From UBA1941 sp046329575 (GTDB taxonomy: Bacteria; Bacteroidota; Bacteroidia; Chitinophagales; LD1): a DNA stretch of 64,000 nucleotides. A model generated the notes under the pieces. It saw nothing but the letters and a program-made list of their open reading frames with translations, was not told the origin of the DNA and ran no database searches. The number at the start of each line of letters is the position of its first letter. The stretch's first letter is position 1. Below are positions 44,952-53,215 of the stretch, one piece after another. The stretch lies in contig JAXLUJ010000008.1 of the NCBI GenBank assembly GCA_046329575.1, positions 108,863 through 172,862 on the forward strand. Direction: 5' to 3'. A program made the position numbers and the translations under genes.

Positions 44952-47465
44952 TTACTCGGTAATTAGTAATCGTTGTACGCCCGAACGGTTGGCAGTAGTA
45001 GCTTTCACCAAATACATACCTTTCGTTAACGTGCGAATATCAATTGCCTGATCGTTATAACTGCTTATGGTTTTTACCACTTCGCCAAGTGTACTTATTA
45101 TTTCCACCTGCATTGTGGCGCCGTCTTCACGAACAATACGGAAACTGCTTTGTGCCGGATTTGGAACAACCAGGAACTGAAAGTTTTCCGGTACCTCTGT
45201 AATTCCGGTTGGTAAGCCCAGTGTAGTGAGTGTAGTATTGGTATAAACCGGTTCGTTGTAATCGAAATAAATGCGGGCCGTATTGCGCACTCTGGTTTTT
45301 ACCGGTAAACCTGGTTTCAGTTTTACCTGATAATCAACAAAACCATGGCTGGCGGCCTCATTGGCATTGCTGTCGGCCAGATTGATATTATCAAATGTGA
45401 TGATCAGTTCGTTACCATGCAGTTCAAAGCGGTGCGCGTGACTGCTTTGAGTGATTTGAATGGAGGAGAGATCGATACTGCTATCCAGCGAATCGCGAAT
45501 CACCACAAAATGCGCCGGAGCAGTTCCGGTATTTTGGAAACGAATTTTGTAACCCAGATTCGTAGTACTTTGCGGTACTACACCTTCCGGCCCAACACCT
45601 GAAGGCGAAACCGCTTTATCATTCGGGTCGAAGGATCCCACTACAACATGGTACTGCGCTACCTGGTTGTTTACTGGATATACATCATTCACCAATGGTG
45701 TTACCCAAATGGAATCGGCAACCACTGTACCCAATACGGTGTTCACCGGAGTGTATAAATTCACGGCTGCACTAAATGATTGACCGGGTATCAGATTGTT
45801 ATAATTATAAGTTAACAGCCGGTTAGCAGGGTCATGTGCATCAGGTGCCGGAACACTATTCTCAAAGGTGAGGCCGGCAGGATACTGATAAAAGATCTGA
45901 CCCGAAACCATTTGTGTACCTACGTTATATGCAGACGGATAAACGGTGGATACAAAACCCGGAACGGGATTTGGGAACCAGGAAACCGCAGCTACATCCA
46001 ATGCCGGAGTAGTGACCACTACATTGTAACAACTGGTGGAAGAGCACCCCGATGCGTCGTTAGTAGTGAGGCAGACGCTGTATGTTCCCGAACCGGCATA
46101 CGTATGCGAAGGACTCATTAGGGTGCTGTTATCGCCATCGCCAAAACTCCAGGATACGTTTACCGGATTGTAAGCCGATTGATTAACGAATTGCACTTGG
46201 TTGTTGCCCGTTAAGTAATAATTGAAAAAAGCCTGACACGGTGGGGCGCCCTGATAGCAAGCGCTGGCCTGACAGCCGTTGGCATCGGTAATTTGAACGC
46301 AAAGTGGCTGGCCGGGCGCACTGCATCCCATTACTCCGGTGCTGCCATCGGGCCATAAGTAAGAATAGGGTTGCAGTCCGCCTGAAGGATACTCCACGAT
46401 CAATTTCTGACTGCCCGGGCATACAAAAGTACTATCGTAAGAAGGATAAACCGTGGCATTGATATTGCAATTAGCCTGATAACAAGCTGAGGCCTGGCAG
46501 CCGTTGGCATCGGTAATGGTAACACATAGCGATTGCCCTAAAGGTACATTGGCACAAACGTCGGGACCGGTTTGACCATTGTCCCACGCCAGTTGATAAG
46601 GCGGGTCTCCGCCAACCGGTATCGCCTGAAAGCCAAAACTGCCGGGGCATACAGCCGAAGTATTCTGAACCACGTAACCGCCAACCGTACATTGTTTAGT
46701 ATAACAAAGCGTAGCCTGGCAACCATTGGCATCCGTTATACTTACACAAAGGCTTTGCCCCAACAGCAGCGATTCGCATGTACTTGTAGCAGCGCTACCA
46801 TTTGACCAATGATAGGAATATGGCATCACGCCGCCGGAAACATAATCTAAGGTGTAATGGTTGCCACTGCTGCATGTAACGTTGGAATCATACTGTTGAT
46901 TCAGATTACCCGATATATTGCAACTGGCAGTAAAGCATTTCGACAACTGGCAGCCTGCTGCATCAGTTACGGTTACGCAAATGGATTGACCTACGGGTAA
47001 GGCTGCACAGGTTTGTGTGGCCGTGCTCCCGTTACTCCACTGGTAGGTAACAGGAGCCTGTGCATTACTTACATAGGCGCTGAAGCCAGGTTGGCCGCTA
47101 CAGCCTAAGGTGGTATCCTGCGACAGATATACATACATCTGACATTGGCGCACATAACAAGAAGTGCCCTGACAACCGGCCGCATCCGTTACGGTGACGC
47201 AAATGGACTGGCCTAGCGATAGCTGCTGGCAATTACTGGCCGTATTGACGCCATTACTCCATGCATACTGAAAAGGACTGGATCCGGAAGCATAGGCGGT
47301 GTACGCCTGCGATCCGCAAACTGCAGTCGTATCAGGATAAATGGAAACCGGAATGGAACACTGAGCCGAAGCTGTTTGGTGAAAAATTAAAAAACCCGAT
47401 ACAAGCAAAGCCATACTGCACAGCACTGATCGGAACTGCTGCGAAGTGTAAGAGAGAGACTTCAT
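44952..47465 (-). CDS. Cysteine-rich T9SS type A surface protein with PKD and DUF11-like domains
   Basis: 837 residues with a signal peptide ending ...HQTASAQ. Residues about 35-400 contain five repeats of about 72 residues, each with W(S)NG...C...LGQSICVTVTDAAGCQ..SCY, a SprB-like module carrying several Cys. A PKD domain follows (VSWSFGDGDNSTLMSPSHTY), then a DUF11/DUF7619-like stretch (GSFDPNDKAVSPSG, YKIRFQNTGTAPAHFVVIRD, TARIYFDYNEPVYTN). The C-terminus (VPNPAQSSFRIVRED...TLTKGMYLVKATT...QRLLITE) is the type A sorting domain. A surface or adhesion role is likely. It is divergent from fumC across the large tandem-repeat region. Confidence 0.9.
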   Translation of the reverse strand: MKSLSYTSQQFRSVLCSMALLVSGFLIFHQTASAQCSIPVSIYPDTTAVCGSQAYTAYASGSSPFQYAWSNGVNTASNCQQLSLGQSICVTVTDAAGCQGTSCYVRQCQMYVYLSQDTTLGCSGQPGFSAYVSNAQAPVTYQWSNGSTATQTCAALPVGQSICVTVTDAAGCQLSKCFTASCNISGNLNQQYDSNVTCSSGNHYTLDYVSGGVMPYSYHWSNGSAATSTCESLLLGQSLCVSITDANGCQATLCYTKQCTVGGYVVQNTSAVCPGSFGFQAIPVGGDPPYQLAWDNGQTGPDVCANVPLGQSLCVTITDANGCQASACYQANCNINATVYPSYDSTFVCPGSQKLIVEYPSGGLQPYSYLWPDGSTGVMGCSAPGQPLCVQITDANGCQASACYQGAPPCQAFFNYYLTGNNQVQFVNQSAYNPVNVSWSFGDGDNSTLMSPSHTYAGSGTYSVCLTTNDASGCSSTSCYNVVVTTPALDVAAVSWFPNPVPGFVSTVYPSAYNVGTQMVSGQIFYQYPAGLTFENSVPAPDAHDPANRLLTYNYNNLIPGQSFSAAVNLYTPVNTVLGTVVADSIWVTPLVNDVYPVNNQVAQYHVVVGSFDPNDKAVSPSGVGPEGVVPQSTTNLGYKIRFQNTGTAPAHFVVIRDSLDSSIDLSSIQITQSSHAHRFELHGNELIITFDNINLADSNANEAASHGFVDYQVKLKPGLPVKTRVRNTARIYFDYNEPVYTNTTLTTLGLPTGITEVPENFQFLVVPNPAQSSFRIVREDGATMQVEIISTLGEVVKTISSYNDQAIDIRTLTKGMYLVKATTANRSGVQRLLITE

Positions 47466-47562
47466 GATTAAAAAATTTTATAAGTAACGTTAAGGAATAA
47501 AACTGATTGAAAGAGCGGGAATTAAATGAAACGGTTGCTTATGACAATTCTGTGACGGTATA

Positions 47563-48370
47563 GGCGCAAGACGCAAGGGACGAAGACGAAGATGCAAGAT
47601 GCAAGACACAAGACGCAAGCTACGAGCTACGAGTCGTGAGCCACCACACGAATACACGAATACACGGATACACGAATGCACGTTAAAGACGCAAGACGCG
47701 AGATGCAAGACACAAGACACAAGATACAAGACGCAAGACACAAGACGCAAGCTACGAGCTACGAGTCGTGAGCCACCACACGAATACACGAATACACGGA
47801 TACACGAATGCACGTTAAAGACGCAAGACGCGAGATGCAAGACACAAGATGCGAGACGCAAGACGCAAGCTACGAGCTACGAGTCGTGAGCCACCACACG
47901 AATACACGGATACACGGATACACGAATGCACGTTAAAGACGCAAGACGCGAGATGCAAGACACAAGATGCGAGACGCAAGACGCAAGCTACGAGCTACGA
48001 GTCGTGAGCCACCACACGAATACACGGATACACGGATACACGAATGCACGTTAAAGACGCAAGACGCGAGATGCAAGACACAAGACACAAGATGCAAGAT
48101 GCAAGACACAAGACGCAAGACACAAGACGCAAGCTACGAGCTTCGAGTCGTGAGCCACCACACGAATACACGAATACACGGATACACGAATGCACGTTTA
48201 AGACGCAAGACGCGAGATGCAAGACACAAGATGCAAGACACAAGACGCAAGACACAAGACGCAAGCTACGAGCTTCGAGTCGTGAGCCACCACACGAATA
48301 CACGGATACACGAATGCACGTTTAAGACGCAAGGGACGAAGACACAAGACGCAAGACACAAGAGGCAAGG
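47563..48370. repeat. Nested higher-order tandem repeat, about 0.8 kb
   Basis: Six higher-order copies are marked by GTCGTGAGCCACCACACG at 47633, 47765, 47883, 48001, 48147 and 48279. The spacings are 132, 118, 118, 146 and 132 bp, all differing by multiples of 14. Each unit has a 7-bp array (AGACGCA/AGACACA/AGATGCA, then TACGAGC TACGAGT) and an 8-bp array (CACGAATA CACGAATA CACGGATA CACGAATG). The 14-bp steps are gains or losses of two heptamers. It fills the spacer between divergent genes and has accidental long frames on both strands, with no initiation context or codon bias. Confidence 0.95.
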
Positions 48371-48457
48371 GAAATGAGGACGCAGGAAGGTTCTTGCTAT
48401 GATAAAGTTTATCTGGAAGGAATGATATGTAGCAGCAGATGCTCCTCTTAAAAATGT

Positions 48458-48465
48458 TATTTTCG
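48458..48465 (+). promoter_or_regulatory. Candidate -7 box (TATTTTCG) of fumC
   Basis: Lies 22 bases before the fumC ATG, between the tandem repeat and the gene. Same octamer as upstream of the OmpA-family gene. Confidence 0.4.
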
Positions 48466-48487
48466 CGGCTATAAATTCAACTGTAAA

Positions 48488-49882
48488 ATGGAATTCCGTA
48501 AAGAGAAGGATACGATGGGCGTGGTGGAAGTGCCGGCTCATGTTTACTGGGGCGCACAAACACAGCGTTCTATCGATAATTTTCACATTGCTCAGGACAT
48601 TAACAAAATGCCTAAGGAAATTATCAGAGCATTTGCCTATTTGAAAAAGGCCGCAGCCATTACCAATATGGAAGCCGGTGTGCTTCCAAAAGAAAAGTGC
48701 GACATCATCTCAAAAGTGTGTGATGAAATTCTGGAAGGCAAGCTAGACGATCAGTTCCCGTTGGTGGTTTGGCAAACCGGAAGCGGTACGCAAAGCAATA
48801 TGAACGTGAACGAAGTAGTGGCCTACCGCGCGCATGTGCTGATGGGCGGCAGTTTGCTGGATGAAAAGAAGAGCGTAGCGCCGAATGATGATGTGAACAA
48901 ATCGCAAAGTTCGAACGATACGTTCCCAACAGCTATGCACATTGCGGCGTATAAAATTCTGCAGGATGTAACCCTGCCCGGAATGAAAAAACTGCGTAAC
49001 ACGCTGGCCGCCAAGAGCAAGGAATTCATGCACATTGTAAAAATTGGACGAACTCACTTAATGGATGCTACGCCATTAACGCTGGGTCAGGAATTGAGTG
49101 GTTATGTTTCGCAACTTGATCACGGCATCCGCGCCATTGAACACACACTGCCGCACCTGGCTGAACTGGCCCTTGGTGGAACGGCTGTTGGAACCGGCAT
49201 CAACACCCCTCCGGGCTATGCGGTGAATGTTGCCAAACATATCGCCTCGCTCACCAACCTGCCGTTTGTGACCGCTGAAAATAAATTTGAAGCACTTGCC
49301 GCTCACGATGCAATAGTAGAAGCGCATGGCGCCTTGAAAACGGTGGCCTGCTCGCTGATGAAGATTGCCAACGACATCCGATTGCTGGCTTCAGGTCCGC
49401 GTTGCGGGATTGGGGAACTTTTTATTCCCGACAACGAACCGGGCTCTTCCATTATGCCGGGCAAAGTAAATCCTACACAATGTGAGGCCATGACCATGGT
49501 GGCGGCTCAGGTGCTGGGCAATGATGTAGCCATCAATATCGGCGGCGCAACCGGTCATTTTGAACTGAATGTGTTCAAACCGGTAATGATTTACAATTTC
49601 CTGCACAGCGCGCGATTGATTGGCGATGTGTGTGTGTCGTTCAACGATAAGTGTGCCGTAGGCATTCAGCCGATTGAAGAGAATATCAAAAATAATTTGA
49701 TGAACTCGCTGATGTTAGTGACTTCGCTGAACCCGCACATCGGTTATTACAAAGCTGCTGAAATTGCACAAACGGCACACAAACAGAACAAAACATTAAA
49801 ACAAGTTGCAGCCGAATTGGGCTATGTGAGCGAAAGCGATTTCGATAAATGGGTAAATCCAATTGATATGGTAGGCTTGTAA
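48488..49882 (+). CDS. fumC: Class II fumarate hydratase
   Basis: TCA-cycle enzyme hydrating fumarate to L-malate; iron-independent and tetrameric. 464 residues, standard for FumC. Signatures: SGTQSNMNVNEV (99-110), GRTHLMDATP (187-196) with the conserved His, and the superfamily motif GSSIMPGKVNPTQ (319-331) containing the catalytic Ser. The N-terminus FRKEKDTMGVVEVPAHVYWGAQTQRS is also diagnostic. Aspartase and argininosuccinate lyase share the fold, but the SSNDTFPTAMHIA and WQTGSGTQSN stretches favour fumarase. Confidence 0.96.
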   Translation: MEFRKEKDTMGVVEVPAHVYWGAQTQRSIDNFHIAQDINKMPKEIIRAFAYLKKAAAITNMEAGVLPKEKCDIISKVCDEILEGKLDDQFPLVVWQTGSGTQSNMNVNEVVAYRAHVLMGGSLLDEKKSVAPNDDVNKSQSSNDTFPTAMHIAAYKILQDVTLPGMKKLRNTLAAKSKEFMHIVKIGRTHLMDATPLTLGQELSGYVSQLDHGIRAIEHTLPHLAELALGGTAVGTGINTPPGYAVNVAKHIASLTNLPFVTAENKFEALAAHDAIVEAHGALKTVACSLMKIANDIRLLASGPRCGIGELFIPDNEPGSSIMPGKVNPTQCEAMTMVAAQVLGNDVAINIGGATGHFELNVFKPVMIYNFLHSARLIGDVCVSFNDKCAVGIQPIEENIKNNLMNSLMLVTSLNPHIGYYKAAEIAQTAHKQNKTLKQVAAELGYVSESDFDKWVNPIDMVGL

Positions 49883-49924
49883 GCCATCATTAATTTTAAT
49901 TACTTCGGAAAAGAAAACACGCGC

Positions 49925-50677
49925 ATGAAAAAAATTACATTACTCTTCAGTTTCTTAGTGTTGATGGCCGGCGCTTTTGCGCAGTGTACTTTAGATAATG
50001 ACACCTCACACTATCACGGTAAATATTTCTATCCCGATACGCCTTCGTGCATTATTCGAAATAGCGCTTATGCGGAAACCATTTATATGCGTATTCCAAA
50101 GCAAGTGAATGCACAGGACTTTAGTCCCAGTTTTCCGGCCATTCCAATAACTGTAGATTCGATTCACATTGATACAATTTTAGGATTGCCGCTGGGCATT
50201 TCCTATGCTATCAATCCACCGTCACATACAGTGTTGGGCGGCGGCTTTGCCTGCATCTATTTAAGCGGTACTACTTCGTGGCCGGCCGGTGCCTACACGC
50301 TTGATTTTGGAGGTTATGGCTGTGGAAATGGTTTCGGAATGGATACCTGCATTCATCAAAGCAGTTTCTCGGGAATTCTATCTTATGATGTTTTTGTGTG
50401 CAATGCCACCGGAATCAGCGAAAGTCGGGAATTGACGTTTTCAGTAGCCCCGAATCCGGCAAAAGAAACCCTGCATTTAAACTTCAAACCACTTGCGGAA
50501 AATGGAGTAGTGAACATTTTTGATGTAACCGGAAAACTGCAGTTAACGCAGGAACTGAAGGCTGCATCGGCGTTTACATCAGTTGATGTTCGCACATTGA
50601 ACGATGGCATTTACTTTGTGGAAGTGGTGGTTTCAGGCAACCGCTCGGTTAGAAGATTTAACATTTCTGGTTTTTAG
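49925..50677 (+). CDS. Small T9SS type A secreted protein
   Basis: 250 residues with signal peptide MKKITLLFSFLVLMAGAFAQ. The mature domain (about 21-160) is Pro/Tyr/Cys-containing and matches no family I can name (CTLDNDTSHYHGKYFYPDTP, FACIYLSGTTSWPAGAYTLDFGGYGCGNGFGMDTC). The last about 80 residues (FSVAPNPAKETLHLNFKPL...FDVTGKLQLTQEL...LNDGIYFVEVVVSGNRSVRRFNI) are a type A sorting domain. It is 42 bp after fumC in the same direction; co-transcription is possible but there is no functional link. Confidence 0.87.
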   Translation: MKKITLLFSFLVLMAGAFAQCTLDNDTSHYHGKYFYPDTPSCIIRNSAYAETIYMRIPKQVNAQDFSPSFPAIPITVDSIHIDTILGLPLGISYAINPPSHTVLGGGFACIYLSGTTSWPAGAYTLDFGGYGCGNGFGMDTCIHQSSFSGILSYDVFVCNATGISESRELTFSVAPNPAKETLHLNFKPLAENGVVNIFDVTGKLQLTQELKAASAFTSVDVRTLNDGIYFVEVVVSGNRSVRRFNISGF

Positions 50678-50711
50678 TTTGAAGTGTAACCTGTCTAATA
50701 ACGGGCACACC

Positions 50712-50757
50712 TAACTTTCAACTCTCATCTTTCAACTCTCAACTCTCAACTCCTATC
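50712..50757. repeat. CAACTCTCAACTTTC word array forming the comEC leader
   Basis: CTTTCAACTCTCATCTTTCAACTCTCAACTCTCAACTCC (written in short words) ends a few bases before the comEC ATG. The 5' leader of that gene is thus made of the dispersed repeat. Confidence 0.7.
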
Positions 50758-50760
50758 CCT

Positions 50761-52911
50761 ATGTCTTCTTTACGTTCCCAATGGAATGAAATGCCTGCTG
50801 CGCGGCTATTGCCGGCATTGATTAGCGGTATTTTATTGTTCGAATTTATTTCTGGTAAAGCGCTTGCCTGGTGTGCATCTGGCTTATTATTGCTTGGCGC
50901 AATATGGTTGCTGGTGATGAGCTACCAACGCCATATTGGATTCATTTACCGGATGCGCTTTGTGGCCGGAGCTGCTGTATTTACGGGCATTTTGGGCCTC
51001 GGTTATTTACTTGCCTTTTTGCATGCCGAAATTTTTTACGGCAACCATTTCAGCAAACACCTGGCCGGGCCGGCAGTGTGCGAAATGGTAATTACTGATG
51101 AACCGGTGCTAAAAGAATCGCAGGTGATATTTCCGGTAGAAGTAACTTGCACAGCCCTTGATACGAATTGGGTGGAAACACAAGGAAAGGCGCTGGTAAG
51201 GGTAGAACGTGACAGCATTTCTGAAAAGCTGCAATATGGCGATGCATTGGTGGCAAAGACGGTCTTCAAGCCGTTTGACCCGCCCGCAAACCCAGGTGAA
51301 TTTTCTTATCAGCAATTTCAACGGCGTCATGGTATTTATCAGCGCGCGCTGCTGAAAGCGGGAATGTGGCAATTGCTAGAACCCAATCACAGCAACGGTT
51401 TTATGACGATTGTACATCGTTTACGTAAAACCTTTCTGCATATTTTGAAAACGCATGTAACTACACCCAACGAATTGGGCGTAACCACGGCCATGCTTTT
51501 AGGCTATCGCGAATTTATGAATGCCGAACTGATGCAGGCCTATTCGGGAAGTGGCGCTTTGCACGTACTTAGCGTTTCGGGTTTGCATGTAGGTATTGTA
51601 TTTCTTACGCTGCAAACTTTTTTATCGTGGTTAGATAAAAGAAGGAACGGGCGAATTATAAAAGCTGTATTGATCATTAGCCTGATGTGGTGTTATGCGT
51701 GTTTAACCGGGCTTTGTCCTTCGGTACTCAGGGCGGTGATGATGTTCACGATGGCGGTGATAGCCAAAGCGCGCAATCGCCATACCAACTCGTACAATGT
51801 ACTGGCAGCCTCGTGTTTGGCGCTTTTGCTTTACGACCCGATGTTGTTGTTCGACGTTGGTTTTCTGCTTAGCTACATAGCCGTTTTTGGCATCATGTAC
51901 CTTCATCCGTTGATTTACAAAAAGCTGATGTTCCGGAATTATATATTGGATAAGGGATGGTCGCTCATCGCGGTGTCAGTAGCTGCACAAATTGCCACAG
52001 CACCGCTTAGCATCTTCTACTTTCATCAATTCCCCACCTATTTTTTATTGTCGAATTTATTGGTGATTCCGGCCAGTGATGCGGTGTTGATGCTGGGCAT
52101 GTTGTTGTTTGCGTTGCATTGGTTGCCTTATCTGGGAATGTGGTGCGGCCGGGTTTTTTATCAAATTGTTTTTTGGATGGACCGGCTGATCTTTCAACTG
52201 AATACTTTGCCGTTTGCCTTGCTAGAAAATCTGTTCCTCACCTCGGCAGAGTGCGTACTGTTGTATTTATTGATAATAGCGATGGTACGTTATTTTCAAC
52301 AACCGCGAAAACCGTTGCTGTGGTTGGGTTTGGTGCTGCTGTTGGTGTGTAGTTGTTCGTTCAGTTACCGGAAGTTAAAAACACAGAAGCAGGAATTGTT
52401 TTGCGTTTACAGCATTCCCGGGCACAGTGCGCCGGCTTATATTCGCGGAGATACCGCCTGGGTTTGGTTCGATTCGTTATTGCAGCAACAACCGGCTATA
52501 AAGCGGTTTCATGTTTTGCCGCACTGGCAACAAATTGGCGTAACCACAGTTTTGGATGGAAGAACGCATTTGCCGGCAGGAGGTTATGGGCGCACACTTC
52601 CATTTGGAACCATTTATTGTTTAAATGGTAAGAAGATTTGGATGGCTGAAGGACGGCTGCCGGAAGGCATGGATAGCCTGCGTTTATTAGCGGATGTAGA
52701 TGTAGTAGTGATTTCCGGAAATACGAAGCCCGATTTAGGCAGCATGGGGAAGTGGTTTTTGATAAAGGAAATAGTACTGGATGCATCGGTGCCACTGCAT
52801 TTGGCAGCTCAATGGGAGCAACAGGCGGAATTTTTTCACATTGCCCTGAAAAATGCCCGTAGCTTTGCTGTAGTAGAGGATTTAAATAATGATGAAATCA
52901 GTTCTTTATAA
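50761..52911 (+). CDS. comEC: ComEC/Rec2 family DNA-uptake channel protein
   Basis: Polytopic inner-membrane protein of 716 residues. It would carry single-stranded DNA across the inner membrane in natural transformation. Order: two or three N-terminal helices, an OB-like periplasmic DUF4131 domain (about 90-200, VCEMVITDEPVLKESQVIFPVEV...GDALVAKTVFKPFDPPANPGEFSYQQF), then the Competence domain with LLGYREFMNAELMQAYSGSGALHVLSVSGLHVGIVF and about nine helices. The C-terminal approximately 170 residues are soluble. They lack the HxHxDH metallo-beta-lactamase motif of Gram-positive ComEC, as in many Bacteroidota. No other competence pilus gene is near. Confidence 0.93.
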   Translation: MSSLRSQWNEMPAARLLPALISGILLFEFISGKALAWCASGLLLLGAIWLLVMSYQRHIGFIYRMRFVAGAAVFTGILGLGYLLAFLHAEIFYGNHFSKHLAGPAVCEMVITDEPVLKESQVIFPVEVTCTALDTNWVETQGKALVRVERDSISEKLQYGDALVAKTVFKPFDPPANPGEFSYQQFQRRHGIYQRALLKAGMWQLLEPNHSNGFMTIVHRLRKTFLHILKTHVTTPNELGVTTAMLLGYREFMNAELMQAYSGSGALHVLSVSGLHVGIVFLTLQTFLSWLDKRRNGRIIKAVLIISLMWCYACLTGLCPSVLRAVMMFTMAVIAKARNRHTNSYNVLAASCLALLLYDPMLLFDVGFLLSYIAVFGIMYLHPLIYKKLMFRNYILDKGWSLIAVSVAAQIATAPLSIFYFHQFPTYFLLSNLLVIPASDAVLMLGMLLFALHWLPYLGMWCGRVFYQIVFWMDRLIFQLNTLPFALLENLFLTSAECVLLYLLIIAMVRYFQQPRKPLLWLGLVLLLVCSCSFSYRKLKTQKQELFCVYSIPGHSAPAYIRGDTAWVWFDSLLQQQPAIKRFHVLPHWQQIGVTTVLDGRTHLPAGGYGRTLPFGTIYCLNGKKIWMAEGRLPEGMDSLRLLADVDVVVISGNTKPDLGSMGKWFLIKEIVLDASVPLHLAAQWEQQAEFFHIALKNARSFAVVEDLNNDEISSL

Positions 52912-52948
52912 TGCAAGGCGTGAAGAGATATGCCGGGTTTAAAGGGAC

Positions 52949-53168
52949 CCGCGGCAGGGATGGAAGCGGAAAGCCCGCAAGGCCGCAGCGAAAAAATTAC
53001 GAATGAAAAATTACGAATTACGAGATGGCGCGCCTCTGTTTTTTAGACTTACCTGCATGTTCGTAATTCGTAATTTTGAAATTCGTAATTCGCCTGGAAC
53101 GATTACACCGTTCTGGTTTTAGGCTACCCGCGGCCTGAGGACTTGCAGCGAACAGCCCGGTTGCCGCC
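52949..53168 (+). repeat. Composite REP-like element, second family, copy 2
   Basis: Head (CCGCGGCAGGGATGGAAGCGG then AAAGCCCGCAAGGCCGC) and tail (CCGCGGCCTGAGGACTTGC then AGCGAACAGCCCGG) match 34803-34916. Between them lie inverse AATTACGAATT/AATTCGTAATT arrays and an AACGATTACACCGTTCTGG segment related to 34980-35005. It fills the gap between comEC and the next gene. Confidence 0.8.
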
Positions 53169-53186
53169 ATAATTCTATTCAGAAAA

Positions 53187-53194
53187 TAATTTTG
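53187..53194 (+). promoter_or_regulatory. -7 promoter box (TAATTTTG)
   Basis: Exact TAnnTTTG match 21 bases before the ATG at 53216, just outside the REP-like tail. Confidence 0.5.
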
Positions 53195-53215
53195 CGTTTC
53201 TTGCGTTGGGCCAAA

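Noticed and set aside
47563..48370. CRISPR array
   Set aside because: The repeated junction is 118-146 bp apart and the sequence between copies is itself repetitive and shared by all units. There are no unique spacers and no cas genes.
47599..48377. Long overlapping frames on both strands in the tandem repeat (e.g. a 136-codon and a 123-codon frame)
   Set aside because: They translate the 7-bp and 8-bp words in all frames, have no conserved domain or start context, and exist on both strands at once. This is what a stop-free simple repeat produces.
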